Below are positions 7,989 through 17,725 of a stretch of 64,000 bases of DNA, piece after piece. Each line of letters begins with the position of its first letter. Positions within the stretch are counted from its first letter, which is position 1. The stretch covers positions 62,001-126,000 of the forward strand of contig NZ_CAMGZB010000002.1 in NCBI RefSeq assembly GCF_946151075.1. Direction: 5' to 3'. The notes below the pieces were generated by a model. That model worked only from the letters and a program-made list of their open reading frames with translations. It made no database searches and had not been told where the DNA came from. A program made the translations under genes and the position numbers. Source of the DNA: Neobacillus sp. Marseille-Q6967. Lineage in GTDB: Bacteria > Bacillota > Bacilli > Bacillales > Cytobacillaceae.

Positions 7989-10409
7989 TTGAGCTGGATC
8001 CAAAACTTTTTTCAAAGGTTTATAAAAAACGATGTACCGGAATATGATGGTTATGACGTACATAGAGAGAAGCAGGAAAAACCTTTTTTTCTTAGGGCAA
8101 ATGGAGGCAGTAAGGAATTAAATACTAGAATTTCCTATCAGTATCCGAAAGGGAGGCTGCATTATTTAAGTATTCCGGAGGTACCGTCAACAATTGAAAA
8201 ACCAATAAGAAAAAAAAGACAAGAATTTCAAACTGAATCGAAAATAGTAGAAAAGAATCCACCGCATTCAAGAAAACAGGAGCCGACAAAGAAAAAGCCT
8301 GTTGAGCCTCCGAAGAGAAAGGGGCCATTTCATCCGACAGAAATTCCATCTCCTGTATATGGGTTTAAGCGGCCTGCAAGTAAGGAACCTGAAGTAGTGG
8401 AGCACGAATTAAGCCATTTTATTAATGAGGAAAATAACAGCTCAATGCAGATAATTCCAAATCAAATAGAGCCTGTGCTGGAATTCCAATCTATCACACC
8501 AATAGATTCTCTGGACAAAATAAATAATCTTGTCACGGAAGAGGAAGTGCAACTAACTGAAATAGAAAAAACAGAGATAGTAACTAATGAGCCAAATGAT
8601 ATTGCCGATAATAAGGAACCGGCTCATAATATAACTCTGCATCATCAATTGCAAAGTTTACTTGACACTGAAGAACAACTGGAAGAACAAGTAGGAGATC
8701 CAGTTCAAACTGAACAGCAAGTTGAACCGGATCAGGTCGAACTCCCGAAGCCGAAACGTTCACCCCTGCCTTTTAATGTAATGATGTTAAAGCAGGATAA
8801 ACTAAAATGGGAAGAAAATAAAAAAAGAAGAAGAGAGCAAAAAGAAAATATAGTACAACAGGTTTCAGTGCAGGAAGAAGTTCCTAATATTACTCTTCAG
8901 CCTAAGGTAAATCAAATGGAGGAAAGCGTAACAGAACCAGAACCTATAGTCCAGGTGACGGAACAGGAAAAAAACACGGTAGATGGTTACATATTTCCGC
9001 AGGCGGATTTGTTAAATCCACCTGTTGCAGTGGATAATGATTCGGAGTGGCTACATACCCAAGAGGAACTTTTGAACCAAACCTTGTTAAATTTTAATGT
9101 TGGTGCGAAGGTCGTCAATGTTACCCAAGGACCGTCTGTCACTCGTTTTGAGGTACAGCCAGAACCAGGTGTGAAAGTCAACAAAATAACCAATTTAACG
9201 GATGATATTAAGCTAAGTCTTGCCGCGAAGGATATCCGTATTGAGGCTCCGATTCCGGGTAAACATACTATTGGAATTGAAGTACCGAACCAAAATTCAA
9301 GACCTGTCTTTATCAATGAAATTATCCAAGGTTCTGTTTTTCGAGATTCTGTTTCTCCTTTAACAGCTGTTTTAGGTCTAGATATTTCCGGCAAACCGAT
9401 TGTAACGGACCTGAAAAAAATGCCCCATGGTTTAATTGCCGGTGCAACGGGTTCCGGTAAAAGTGTATGTATTAATACCATTCTTGTAAGTTTATTATTT
9501 AAAGCAAGTCCAGAAGATTTAAAACTGTTATTGATTGATCCGAAAATGGTAGAACTGGCACCTTACAATCGGATTCCGCACTTAGTAAGTCCAGTCATTA
9601 CCGATGTTAAAGCCGCTACTGCTGCATTAAAATGGGCAGTTGAGGAAATGGAAAGACGTTATGAATTGTTTGCCCATACTGGCGTTCGTGATATTAATCG
9701 TTTTAATGAATTGGCTATGAAACATAAAAGGTACTCAGATAAGCTTCCATTTATTGTGATTATCATTGATGAACTAGCCGATTTAATGATGATGTCTCCA
9801 GCAGATGTAGAAGAAGCCATCTGCCGGATTGCTCAGAAGGCAAGAGCATGCGGCATTCATTTAATCGTAGCTACTCAAAGGCCGAGTGTTGATGTTATTA
9901 CTGGATTAATTAAGGCAAATATCCCAACCCGGATTGCTTTTTCTGTGTCATCACAGGTAGACTCCAGGACGATTATTGATATAAGCGGTGCTGAAAAGTT
10001 ACTCGGCAGGGGAGATATGCTCTTTTTAGAAAACGGATCTTCTAAGCCGGTTCGTCTTCAAGGGACTTTTGTTTCAGATGAAGAAATTGATCTTGTGGTA
10101 GAACATGTGCGAGAACAGAGAGAGCCTGATTATTTGTTCGAGCAGGAAGAGCTTTTAAAAAAGAGTCAGATCAATGATGAAGAAGATGAACTTTTTTATG
10201 AAGCATGTGAATTTATCATCGAACAAGGCCTTGCCTCAACATCAAGCCTGCAGCGGAGGTTTAAAATTGGCTATAACCGTGCCGCGAGATTAATGGATAT
10301 GCTTGAAACGAATGGTTTTATTACAAGTGCCAATGGCAGTAAGCCCCGCGAAGTATTGATATCTGAGGCAGACTTGGTGGAAATGCAAGATACTGGTACA
10401 ATGAAATAA
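7989..10409 (+). CDS. sftA: SftA, soluble FtsK/SpoIIIE-family DNA translocase
   Basis: About 806 residues. SftA helps move DNA away from the closing septum. Unlike SpoIIIE it has no membrane segments: the first ~330 residues are a charged, low-complexity Glu/Lys/Pro-rich linker. The motor follows, with Walker A GATGSGKS at about 484-491, Walker B VIIIDELAD and ATQRPS. A winged-helix gamma domain is at the C-terminus (SSLQRRFKIGYNRAARLMDM). Start is TTG 7989 (MSWIQ) or TTG 7983; the ribosome binding site (GAAAGAG) is weak. Confidence 0.95.
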   Translation: MSWIQNFFQRFIKNDVPEYDGYDVHREKQEKPFFLRANGGSKELNTRISYQYPKGRLHYLSIPEVPSTIEKPIRKKRQEFQTESKIVEKNPPHSRKQEPTKKKPVEPPKRKGPFHPTEIPSPVYGFKRPASKEPEVVEHELSHFINEENNSSMQIIPNQIEPVLEFQSITPIDSLDKINNLVTEEEVQLTEIEKTEIVTNEPNDIADNKEPAHNITLHHQLQSLLDTEEQLEEQVGDPVQTEQQVEPDQVELPKPKRSPLPFNVMMLKQDKLKWEENKKRRREQKENIVQQVSVQEEVPNITLQPKVNQMEESVTEPEPIVQVTEQEKNTVDGYIFPQADLLNPPVAVDNDSEWLHTQEELLNQTLLNFNVGAKVVNVTQGPSVTRFEVQPEPGVKVNKITNLTDDIKLSLAAKDIRIEAPIPGKHTIGIEVPNQNSRPVFINEIIQGSVFRDSVSPLTAVLGLDISGKPIVTDLKKMPHGLIAGATGSGKSVCINTILVSLLFKASPEDLKLLLIDPKMVELAPYNRIPHLVSPVITDVKAATAALKWAVEEMERRYELFAHTGVRDINRFNELAMKHKRYSDKLPFIVIIIDELADLMMMSPADVEEAICRIAQKARACGIHLIVATQRPSVDVITGLIKANIPTRIAFSVSSQVDSRTIIDISGAEKLLGRGDMLFLENGSSKPVRLQGTFVSDEEIDLVVEHVREQREPDYLFEQEELLKKSQINDEEDELFYEACEFIIEQGLASTSSLQRRFKIGYNRAARLMDMLETNGFITSANGSKPREVLISEADLVEMQDTGTMK

Positions 10410-10482
10410 TCTTTAGTATTCTTGTTAACATGAACAAATAATAATAACAGAAAAGTCGCCAATAGTTTTTATGAATGAACAA

Positions 10483-10491
10483 TGATATAAT
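10483..10491 (+). promoter_or_regulatory. murC promoter, extended -10
   Basis: TGATATAAT is a perfect extended -10 (TGN-TATAAT), about 116 bases before murC. No good -35 is visible, as expected for this class. Confidence 0.5.
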
Positions 10492-10606
10492 ACGTTAATA
10501 CGTTAATATGGAGTATTAGTAAAAAACATGTACTTGGTTAAATTAGCAAAAATAGATAGATGTCATATACTGTTTTACAGATAGACGTTGGTTGGAGGTT
10601 CTTTAT

Positions 10607-11908
10607 ATGACTATTTACCATTTTGTAGGTATAAAGGGGTCAGGAATGAGTGCTCTCGCACAAGTTCTTCATGATATGAATTTTAAGGTGCAAGGCTCCG
10701 ATGTCGAAAAGCGCTTTTTTACACAACAAGCCCTTGAACAATCAGGAATAGAGATTCTGCCTTTCCAAAAGGAAAATATTAAGCCAGGAATGACCATCAT
10801 TGCCGGCAATGCTTTTCCTGATACACACGAGGAAATTCAAGAGGCGATGAAGCTAGGGCTTCCAATTGTTCGTTACCACCGATTTCTAGGCGATTTCATG
10901 CAAAACTTTACCAGTGTTGCGATTACGGGCGCACACGGTAAAACGTCTACAACAGGCTTGATGGCCCATGTAATAAAGGGGGCAAAGCCTACATCATTTT
11001 TAATTGGTGACGGTACGGGTAAAGGGGAAGAAGGCGCGGAATATTTTGTTTTTGAAGCATGTGAATATAGAAGGCATTTCTTATCGTATTTCCCTGATTA
11101 TGCGATCATGACAAACATTGATTTTGACCACCCTGATTATTTTGCAAATATTGATGATGTTTTTTCAGCTTTCCAAGAGATGGCTGTCCAAGTGAAAAAA
11201 GGCATCTTTGCTTATGGGGATGATGAACAGCTTCAAAAAATTCAGGCGAAGGTACCTGTCTTGTTTTACGGTTTCGGTGAAGAAAATGATTATCAAGCTA
11301 AAAATTTAGTTAGAGCCACGGATGGAACCACTTTTGATGTGTTTATCCGTAATACTTTTTATGATACATTTTTTATTCCAACTTTCGGTGAACATAGTGT
11401 CTTAAACTCACTTGCGGTGATCGCTCTTTGTCATTATGAAGAGATTGATGTTTCGATTGTGAAAGAACAATTGAACTCATTTCAAGGGGTTAAACGAAGA
11501 TTTTCTGAAAAAACCATTGGCACTCAAATACTGATTGATGATTATGCCCACCATCCAACAGAAATAAAAGCAACGATTGATGCTGCTAATCAAAAATATC
11601 CGGATCGTGAAATTGTGGCCGTTTTCCAGCCGCATACCTTTTCACGTACGCAGGCGTTTCTTGATGATTTTGCAAAAAGTCTAAGACTTGCGGATAAAAC
11701 ATATTTATGTGAGATTTTTGGTTCTGCCCGTGAAAACCATGGTAAACTCTCCATTAAGGATTTACAGGCAAAAATAGAAGGCGCGGAAATTCTCTCGGAA
11801 GAGAACACTTCCCTGCTTGGAAAGCATAAAAACAGTGTCATCCTGTTTATGGGCGCTGGAGATATTCAAAAGTTTCAAGAGTCGTACGAAAAGCAATTAA
11901 CCTTATAA
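10607..11908 (+). CDS. murC: UDP-N-acetylmuramate--L-alanine ligase
   Basis: Adds L-Ala to UDP-MurNAc in peptidoglycan precursor synthesis, in the cytosol, using ATP. 433 residues. N-terminal Rossmann motif [13 protein letters not shown] loop [10 protein letters not shown] near residue 107, and the C-terminal ligase motif DYAHHPTEI are all present. Start is ATG 10607, after GGAGGTTCTTT; an upstream GTG/ATG lacks spacing. Monocistronic. Confidence 0.97.
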   Translation: MTIYHFVGIKGSGMSALAQVLHDMNFKVQGSDVEKRFFTQQALEQSGIEILPFQKENIKPGMTIIAGNAFPDTHEEIQEAMKLGLPIVRYHRFLGDFMQNFTSVAITGAHGKTSTTGLMAHVIKGAKPTSFLIGDGTGKGEEGAEYFVFEACEYRRHFLSYFPDYAIMTNIDFDHPDYFANIDDVFSAFQEMAVQVKKGIFAYGDDEQLQKIQAKVPVLFYGFGEENDYQAKNLVRATDGTTFDVFIRNTFYDTFFIPTFGEHSVLNSLAVIALCHYEEIDVSIVKEQLNSFQGVKRRFSEKTIGTQILIDDYAHHPTEIKATIDAANQKYPDREIVAVFQPHTFSRTQAFLDDFAKSLRLADKTYLCEIFGSARENHGKLSIKDLQAKIEGAEILSEENTSLLGKHKNSVILFMGAGDIQKFQESYEKQLTL

Positions 11909-11915
11909 GGAAAAA

Positions 11916-11943
11916 AGGATGCCAGACCTGGCATCCTCTTTTC
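11916..11943. terminator. Shared murC/ampS terminator
   Basis: GGATGCCAG and CTGGCATCC form a 9-bp stem with A/T runs on both sides, serving convergent genes. Confidence 0.85.
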
Positions 11944-11945
11944 GT

Positions 11946-13061
11946 TTATTTTAGGTTTTCGGGGTTGAGTCCTTCTAATTCAGGAATGACAAAAAGTCCA
12001 TCTTTTCGAATAAGAACATCATCAAAGTAAATTTCACCGCCGCCATATTCTGGACGCTGAATATTGACCATATCCCAGTGGATATTCGAATGATTCCCGT
12101 TAAAGGCATCATCATAACACTGACCTGGTGTAAAGTGGAAACTGCCAGCAATTTTTTCATCAAATAAAATATCCTGCATCGGAGTTAAGATATAAGGGTT
12201 TACTCCAATAGCGAATTCTCCAACATAACGTGCCCCTTCATCCGTATCAAAAATTTTATTGATGCGCTCAGTATCATTTGATTCCGCCTCAACAATTTTC
12301 CCGTCTTTAAAGGTCAATTTTACATTTTCAAACGTAAAACCATGGTATGGTGACGGAGTATTATAGGTGATCACTCCGTTGACGGAATCACGTACTGGAG
12401 CGCTGTATACTTCCCCATCAGGGATATTAAGCTGGCCGGCACATTTAATCGCAGGAATATCCTTTATCGAAAAAGTCAGGTCAGTCCCCGGACCTGTTAT
12501 CCGGATTTTATCGGTACGATTCATGAGTTCTACAAGTCCATCCATCGCTTTATCCATTTTTCCATAATCGAGGTTACAAACATTAAAATAGAAGTCCTCA
12601 AAGGCTTCTGTACTCATCTTAGCTAATTGAGCCATTGATGATGTTGGATACCGGAGTACAACCCACTTTGTTTTTGGTACACGGATCTCGCGATGAACCT
12701 TTTTCCCAATTGTATTGCCATGGATTTTCATTTTATCATCCGGTACATCCGCATGTTCATTTATGTTATTTCCTGAACGCAGTCCTATGTATGCATCCAT
12801 TTTACTCATTACATTGGCTTCAAAATCTGCCATCATATTAAATTGCTCTTCCTGCGCACCAAGCAGCAGTGAACGGTCCACCTGATGATCTTTCAGAAGA
12901 ACAAATGGATATCCACCCGCAGCGTAGGCTTCTTTAACAAGAGCGGTTACAAGCTCACGCTGTAATCCAAAGTTTTCAATCAAAACTTTTTCGCCTTTTT
13001 GCAGCCGGACAGAATAGTTAATTAAATTTCGTGCAAGTGTAGAAATACGCGGATCTTTCAT
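11946..13061 (-). CDS. ampS: M29 aminopeptidase AmpS
   Basis: A 371-residue metal-dependent aminopeptidase. Expected M29 ligands are visible in ESNDTERINKIF and YVGEFAIGVN (Glu pair) and in GNHSNIHWDMV (His, His, Asp). Start chosen at ATG 13061 (MKDPRI), which follows GGGGGCGTATGAA and matches the family N-terminus; a longer frame to 13076 would consume the ribosome binding site. Confidence 0.93.
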   Translation of the reverse strand: MKDPRISTLARNLINYSVRLQKGEKVLIENFGLQRELVTALVKEAYAAGGYPFVLLKDHQVDRSLLLGAQEEQFNMMADFEANVMSKMDAYIGLRSGNNINEHADVPDDKMKIHGNTIGKKVHREIRVPKTKWVVLRYPTSSMAQLAKMSTEAFEDFYFNVCNLDYGKMDKAMDGLVELMNRTDKIRITGPGTDLTFSIKDIPAIKCAGQLNIPDGEVYSAPVRDSVNGVITYNTPSPYHGFTFENVKLTFKDGKIVEAESNDTERINKIFDTDEGARYVGEFAIGVNPYILTPMQDILFDEKIAGSFHFTPGQCYDDAFNGNHSNIHWDMVNIQRPEYGGGEIYFDDVLIRKDGLFVIPELEGLNPENLK

Positions 13062-13170
13062 TTCATACGCCCCCAATTTAAGGTTTAAAGTACATCTTCT
13101 ATTGTACCCGAATGTTTAATAAAGTTGAAAAATATTCCATCGTTAAAGTCTAAATCTATTGGATTTACCG

Positions 13171-13198
13171 GGAGGAAAATGAGACAATTATGTTGAAG
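13171..13198 (+). promoter_or_regulatory. Sigma-H-type promoter of ytxGHJ
   Basis: GGAGGAAAA, 12 bp, GTTGAAG: matches RNAGGAWWW fully and RNNGAAT in six of seven positions. The B. subtilis orthologous operon (csb40) is known to use both sigma-H and sigma-B. Confidence 0.6.
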
Positions 13199-13219
13199 TA
13201 GTGTAAGATATCTATTCAG

Positions 13220-13244
13220 GTTTAATAGTGCACTGGATAGGTAA
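13220..13244 (+). promoter_or_regulatory. Sigma-B-type promoter of ytxGHJ
   Basis: GTTTAA, 13 bp, AGGTAA: exact -35 and five of six in the -10 (GGGWAW). It lies 34 bases before ytxG, downstream of the sigma-H-like promoter. Confidence 0.65.
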
Positions 13245-13278
13245 TACATAATGGTAAAGAGCCCGGAGGTAAAAACAG

Positions 13279-13740
13279 ATGGAAATTATTTTATACTTGA
13301 GCGCGGCATTGATTTCGGTCGCCTTTTTAGTGCTTGTCATTTATTTATCCAAAACCCTTAAAACACTTCAGGAGACACTCAAAGGGGTTACTAAGACGTT
13401 AGACGGCCTGGAGAAGCAGCTGGACGGAGTCACTTCTGAAACGACGTTACTTTTACAAAAAACCAATGCGCTTGCAGAAGATATCCAAGTGAAGTCCGAG
13501 AGTTTAAATAGTGTCGTCGATGCAGTTAAAGATGTTGGGTCTACCGTAACTAAATTTAATGGAACGCTTAAAAATTTAGCTGAATCTTTTGATATCCAAG
13601 TAGAACAGAGTAAGGAAAAGGTGTCGCAAATTGTACAGTGGAGCAACGTCTTTCTTGAGTTAAAGGAAAAATGGAATGCGCGAAAGCAAGTAAAAAATGA
13701 AGCAGAATTACTAGAGGTTAAACGAGTGAGATCTAAATAA
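13279..13740 (+). CDS. ytxG: YtxG, DUF948 general stress protein
   Basis: A 153-residue protein with one N-terminal transmembrane helix (residues 3-22) followed by a long coiled coil of heptads (LEKQLDGVTSETTLLLQ), the DUF948 pattern. Role unknown; part of the general stress regulon in B. subtilis. First gene of ytxGHJ; ribosome binding site CGGAGGT. Confidence 0.88.
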   Translation: MEIILYLSAALISVAFLVLVIYLSKTLKTLQETLKGVTKTLDGLEKQLDGVTSETTLLLQKTNALAEDIQVKSESLNSVVDAVKDVGSTVTKFNGTLKNLAESFDIQVEQSKEKVSQIVQWSNVFLELKEKWNARKQVKNEAELLEVKRVRSK

Positions 13741-13766
13741 TCTTTTCATAAGAGAGGATGTTTTTG

Positions 13767-14165
13767 ATGGCTAATAAAGATTATGATTCTAGAGAAACGA
13801 GTGGAAGCAGAAATAGTGACTCAACAGGAAGTTTTGTACTGGGAGTACTGCTAGGAGGCTTGGCAGGGGCTGCTGCTGCATTCCTGTTATCACCGAAGTC
13901 TGGTAAAGAAATTCGCAGTACACTCAACACTCAAGCTGGTACACTAAAGGAAAAAACCGTTCAGATCCGTGATACCGTCTTGAATAAAGCGAAAACGGCA
14001 AACGAAAATCCAGAGGAATCTCCAATTAATTATATTTCCCTAAATGATGTTCCAGCTAAAGCAAATCCTAAACCTGAAAAACCATTGGATGAAACGGATA
14101 TTAGAAAAAAATTAGAAGAAGCCAAAAAAGCATTTGAAGAAGAAGAGTATAAGGTGACACAATAA
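13767..14165 (+). CDS. ytxH: YtxH-like membrane stress protein
   Basis: 132 residues with one glycine/alanine-rich transmembrane segment (FVLGVLLGGLAGAAAAFLL) followed by PKSGKEIR, the classic YtxH family junction, then an acidic, Lys/Glu-rich tail. Start ATG 13767 is favoured over ATG 13758 by spacing from AAGAGAGG. Function unknown. Confidence 0.88.
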   Translation: MANKDYDSRETSGSRNSDSTGSFVLGVLLGGLAGAAAAFLLSPKSGKEIRSTLNTQAGTLKEKTVQIRDTVLNKAKTANENPEESPINYISLNDVPAKANPKPEKPLDETDIRKKLEEAKKAFEEEEYKVTQ

Positions 14166-14187
14166 GAAATCCTATAAGTTGTCACAA

Positions 14188-14227
14188 AAACGGTGAAGTG
14201 ATAGAATGACTTCACCGTTTATTTATT
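14188..14227 (+). terminator. Hairpin between ytxH and ytxJ
   Basis: CGGTGAAGT and ACTTCACCG form a 9-bp stem and TTTATTTATT follows. It should reduce ytxJ expression relative to ytxGH. Confidence 0.7.
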
Positions 14228-14243
14228 ATTGGAGGTATTTACC

Positions 14244-14576
14244 ATGATGGAGAAAATTGAAAGCATTGAACAATTTGAAGACTTATTAGCAAAGGAAGAA
14301 AAATTTCTATTTTTAAAACATAGTTTAACATGTCCGATTAGTCATGCTGCCTATCAGGAATATGAAAAATTTTCAAATGAGAATGAAAATGTCCCAGCCT
14401 ATTATTTAGCTGTTCAGGAAGCTCGTCCACTTTCCAATGATATAGCTGAAAAGTTTCAGATTAAGCATGAATCTCCGCAGGTATTCCTATTTTCAAAAGG
14501 AGAACCAAGCTGGAATGCTTCTCACTGGAAAATTACAAAAAAATCATTGGCAGAAGCAGTTAACGAAAATCAGTAA
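14244..14576 (+). CDS. ytxJ: YtxJ/BrxC monothiol bacilliredoxin
   Basis: A 110-residue thioredoxin-fold protein with a single active-site cysteine in TCPISHAA (Cys30). YtxJ (BrxC) family members take bacillithiol off protein cysteines after oxidative stress. ATG 14244 is 8-9 bases past GGAGGT. Its presence implies a bacillithiol-using organism. Confidence 0.88.
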   Translation: MMEKIESIEQFEDLLAKEEKFLFLKHSLTCPISHAAYQEYEKFSNENENVPAYYLAVQEARPLSNDIAEKFQIKHESPQVFLFSKGEPSWNASHWKITKKSLAEAVNENQ

Positions 14577-14631
14577 TCACAAATGACATCAGGGCTGCAT
14601 ATAAATAGCTTATTATGTATTGTCACGCTTT

Positions 14632-14647
14632 AACGCTTAAAAGCGTT
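14632..14647. promoter_or_regulatory. Palindrome upstream of the aroA promoter
   Basis: AACGCTTAAAAGCGTT is a perfect 16-bp palindrome ending 21 bases before the aroA -35. It looks like a dimer-binding operator; the protein is unknown. Confidence 0.4.
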
Positions 14648-14668
14648 TAATCATTAAAGAAAAAAGAC

Positions 14669-14697
14669 GTGACAAAAGAAAATATTTCGGCTATAAT
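14669..14697 (+). promoter_or_regulatory. aroA promoter
   Basis: GTGACA, 17-bp spacer, TATAAT. It lies 100 bases upstream of the aroA start. Confidence 0.7.
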
Positions 14698-14797
14698 AAA
14701 CCCTAATTATTGAAATTTTAAAAAATTTAAAATACTGGTTGAAGGCAGCTATAACAGAATACCAATTTCTGTTTGGCAGGAAAGGACGGGACGAAAA

Positions 14798-15874
14798 ATG
14801 GGCAATAATAATTTAGATCAATTGAGGACGCGTGTTGATGAACTGAACCTGGAATTATTGAGGCTGATTAACGAAAGAGCTCACCTCGTCCAGGAGATTG
14901 GGAAAGTTAAAGAAAATCAAGGGGTCTTCCGTTATGATCCTGTCCGTGAAAGAAAAATGCTTGATATTATTAAAGAGCACAATGACGGACCATTTGATAA
15001 TGCAACAATCGACCATATTTTTAAGGAGATTTTCAAGGCCGGTTTAGATTTGCAAAAAGATGACCATCAAAAAGCCCTTCTTGTATCTAGAAAGAAGAAG
15101 CCAGAAAACACCATTGTTACCTTAAAAGGGGAAAATGTTGGGGATGGAAAACAGCATTTCGTTTTTGGACCATGTGCAGTTGAGTCTTATGAACAAGTAG
15201 CCACGGTAGCAAAAGCGATGAAGGAAAAAGGCTTAAAGCTTCTTCGCGGAGGTGCTTACAAACCAAGAACATCTCCATATGACTTCCAAGGTTTAGGTGT
15301 GGAAGGTTTAAAGATTTTAAAACGTGTTGCGGATGAATATGATATGGCGGTAATCAGTGAAATCGTAAATCCTGCTGATATTGAAATGGCGATCGATTAT
15401 ATTGATGTCATTCAAATTGGTGCGCGTAACATGCAAAACTTCGAATTATTAAAGGCTGCTGGTGCAGTTAACAAACCTGTATTATTAAAGAGAGGTATTG
15501 CGGCAACGATTGAAGAATTTATCAATGCAGCTGAATACATCATGGCACAGGGCAATGGACAGATTATTCTTTGTGAGCGTGGAATTAGAACATATGAACG
15601 CGCGACAAGGAATACCCTTGATATCTCTGCAGTACCAATCTTAAAACAAGAAACACATTTACCTGTCATGGTTGATGTTACACATTCTACTGGCCGTAGA
15701 GATTTACTTCTTCCTGCTGCTAAAGCTGCTCTCGCAATCGGGGCAGATGGTGTAATGGCTGAAGTTCATCCAGACCCGGCTGTAGCCCTTTCCGATGCAC
15801 AACAGCAAATGAATTTAGACCAATTCGACCAATTTTATAATGAATTACTTGCATCTAACTTAGTAAGAGTTTAA
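14798..15874 (+). CDS. aroA: Bifunctional chorismate mutase / DAHP synthase
   Basis: 358 residues: an AroQ-type chorismate mutase (about 1-85, [20 protein letters not shown]) fused to a type I-beta DAHP synthase (about 100-358, with [23 protein letters not shown] and [11 protein letters not shown]). It condenses PEP and erythrose-4-phosphate to start aromatic synthesis; the mutase domain is the feedback sensor in Bacillus. Ribosome binding site AAAGGACGGGACGAAAA. Confidence 0.96.
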   Translation: MGNNNLDQLRTRVDELNLELLRLINERAHLVQEIGKVKENQGVFRYDPVRERKMLDIIKEHNDGPFDNATIDHIFKEIFKAGLDLQKDDHQKALLVSRKKKPENTIVTLKGENVGDGKQHFVFGPCAVESYEQVATVAKAMKEKGLKLLRGGAYKPRTSPYDFQGLGVEGLKILKRVADEYDMAVISEIVNPADIEMAIDYIDVIQIGARNMQNFELLKAAGAVNKPVLLKRGIAATIEEFINAAEYIMAQGNGQIILCERGIRTYERATRNTLDISAVPILKQETHLPVMVDVTHSTGRRDLLLPAAKAALAIGADGVMAEVHPDPAVALSDAQQQMNLDQFDQFYNELLASNLVRV

Positions 15875-15890
15875 TTTGTTAAAGTAAAGT

Positions 15891-15921
15891 CCTTCTGTAT
15901 GTAAATACAGAAGGCTTTTTG
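15891..15921 (+). terminator. aroA terminator
   Basis: CCTTCTGTAT and ATACAGAAGG form a 10-bp stem with a 4-base loop, followed by CTTTTTGT. Confidence 0.85.
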
Positions 15922-16028
15922 TATTATTTAATGAAAATATAGTGAAAATGATAACAAATTCAATTGCGACATTAAACTTCTTATCGTATCATTAAATACA
16001 GAATTAAGTTTGTATACTTTCTCACAAG

Positions 16029-16084
16029 TTAGATAAGCGTCAGCACCTTGATCAGGAATTATGCCCCTAAGGTGCTAGAGCTAC
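16029..16084. repeat. Degenerate family B repeat
   Basis: AGCACCTTG ... TAAGGTGCTAGAGCT keeps the shape of the family B ends (GCGCCTTG ... AAGGCGCTGGAGCT) but is shortened and mutated. It sits in the 288-base gap between aroA and ccpA. Confidence 0.45.
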
Positions 16085-16162
16085 ACATAAATGACTAATT
16101 TAAGAAAGAAAGTTGTAAAATAAAGAAAATAACGTTTCGTCTGAAGAAGGAGAGTGGTAAGC

Positions 16163-17161
16163 GTGAATATAACAATTTATGATGTTGCAAGAGAAGCAAA
16201 CGTTTCAATGGCAACAGTTTCACGTGTAGTCAATGGAAACCCAAATGTAAAACCTGTAACAAGGAAAAAAGTTTTAGAAGTTATTGAAAGATTAGGTTAC
16301 CGTCCGAATGCTGTAGCAAGAGGTCTCGCAAGTAAGAAGACAACAACAGTAGGGGTTATTATCCCGGATATATCCAATATCTTTTTTGCTGAATTGGCCC
16401 GTGGAATTGAAGACATTGCAACTATGTATAAATACAATATTATCCTTAGCAACTCTGACCAGAATAAAGAGAAAGAATTGCATTTATTAAATACAATGCT
16501 TGGTAAGCAAGTGGATGGGATTGTATTCATGAGCGGGAATATTACAGCCGACCATGTAGAAGAGTTTGAAAAATCTCCTGTACCTATCGTATTAGCAGGA
16601 TCAATTGAAGAAACAGATCAGATTCCTTCTGTTAATATCGATTACGAGCAAGCAGTATATGATTCTGTAAAAGAATTTATCGACAAGGGACATAAGAATA
16701 TTGCATTTGTTATCGGACCCTTGCATGAGCCTAAAAATACTGAAAGAAAGCTTAAGGGATACCAAAGAGCTCTTTCTGATGGTGGACTAGCCTACAATGA
16801 GGAACTAGTGGCGGAAGGAGATTATTCCTACGATTCTGGTATTGAGGCATTTGAAAAATTATTAGAAGCGTCTGAAAGACCAACAGCTATTTTGGTTGGA
16901 TCAGATGAAATGGCTTTAGGTGTTGTACATGGAGCAGAGGATAAAGGATTTAAAATTCCAGAGGACTTTGAAGTCGTAACATCGGATAATACCCGTCTTT
17001 CATTGATGGTTCGTCCGCAGTTAACCACCATTGTTCAGCCTTTATATGACATCGGCGCCGTTGCTATGCGCCTTCTCACAAAATTAATGAACAAAGAATC
17101 GGTTTCAGAGCAAATCGTAGTTTTGCCGCACCGAATCGAACACCGTAATTCAACCAAATAA
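16163..17161 (+). CDS. ccpA: Catabolite control protein A
   Basis: LacI-family master regulator of carbon catabolite repression; binds cre sites with HPr-Ser-P. 332 residues. HTH and hinge are strongly conserved ([19 protein letters not shown], then [12 protein letters not shown]). I choose GTG 16163 because AAGGAG (16147-16152) is 10 bases away; GTG 16154 is too close. Near residue 273 it reads VVTSDNTRL where B. subtilis has an IIGFDNTRL-like segment. The motPS genes that follow ccpA in B. subtilis are replaced by the repeat array. Confidence 0.97.
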   Translation: MNITIYDVAREANVSMATVSRVVNGNPNVKPVTRKKVLEVIERLGYRPNAVARGLASKKTTTVGVIIPDISNIFFAELARGIEDIATMYKYNIILSNSDQNKEKELHLLNTMLGKQVDGIVFMSGNITADHVEEFEKSPVPIVLAGSIEETDQIPSVNIDYEQAVYDSVKEFIDKGHKNIAFVIGPLHEPKNTERKLKGYQRALSDGGLAYNEELVAEGDYSYDSGIEAFEKLLEASERPTAILVGSDEMALGVVHGAEDKGFKIPEDFEVVTSDNTRLSLMVRPQLTTIVQPLYDIGAVAMRLLTKLMNKESVSEQIVVLPHRIEHRNSTK

Positions 17162-17165
17162 TTAA

Positions 17166-17200
17166 AAGAGCGGATGTGCCTAAGAGCCTTCCGCTTTTTT
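17166..17200 (+). terminator. ccpA terminator
   Basis: AGCGGA and TCCGCT pair, followed by TTTTTT, directly after the stop codon. Confidence 0.65.
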
Positions 17201-17233
17201 GGGGGAAAAAACCGTTGGAGAAAATGAAAGAAA

Positions 17234-17676
17234 TGTCCCTCGTCATGGGGATGAAGGACAAAACCCGATGGAGAAAGACTAGAAATGTCCTTCATCAAGG
17301 GGATGAAGGACAAAACCCGATGGAGAATGGCTAGAGATGTCCTTCATCAAGGGGATGAAGGACAAAACCCGATGAAGGAAAGCTGGAAATGTCCTTCATC
17401 AAGGGGATGAAGGACAAAACCCGTTAGAGGAAAGCTAGAAATGTCCTTCATCAAGGGGATGAAGGACAAAACCGATGGAGAAAGACCAGAAATATCCTTC
17501 ATCAAGGGGATGAAGGACAAAACCCGATGGAGAATGGCTAGAGATGTCCTTCATCAAGGGGATGAAGGACAAAACCCGATGGAGAATGGCTAGAGATGTC
17601 CTTCATCAAGGGGATGAAGGACAAAACCCGATGAAGGAAAGCTAGAAATGTCTTTCATCAAGGGGATCAATCAAGG
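17234..17676. repeat. Tandem array of 52-bp hairpin repeats (about 8.5 units)
   Basis: Right arms GATGAAGGACA begin at 17250, 17302, 17354, 17406, 17458, 17509, 17561 and 17613, with a decayed one at 17665: a 52-bp period (51 once). Each unit is TGTCCTTCATC, loop AAGGG, GATGAAGGACA (11-bp perfect stem) and a 25-bp linker (AAACCCGATGGAGAA...) that varies at a few positions. The first left arm (TGTCCCTCGTC) and the last arm are degenerate. No T-run follows any hairpin. 52 is not a multiple of 3, so it is not a coding repeat. Confidence 0.95.
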
Positions 17677-17725
17677 TTAAAACTAGGTAAACTTGAGTTA
17701 AAAACATAACATGATGGCGAAACAG

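Noticed and set aside
8987..9481. 164-codon - strand ORF inside sftA
   Set aside because: Antisense shadow of the conserved FtsK motor region, no ribosome binding site.
17035..17313. - strand ORF with repeated MSFIP... start in the hairpin array
   Set aside because: It has no ribosome binding site, the 52-bp period shifts the frame each unit, and it overlaps ccpA antisense.
17234..17676. CRISPR array
   Set aside because: The whole 52-bp unit, including the part that would be spacer, is nearly the same in every copy, the units are strong palindromes, and no cas genes are near.
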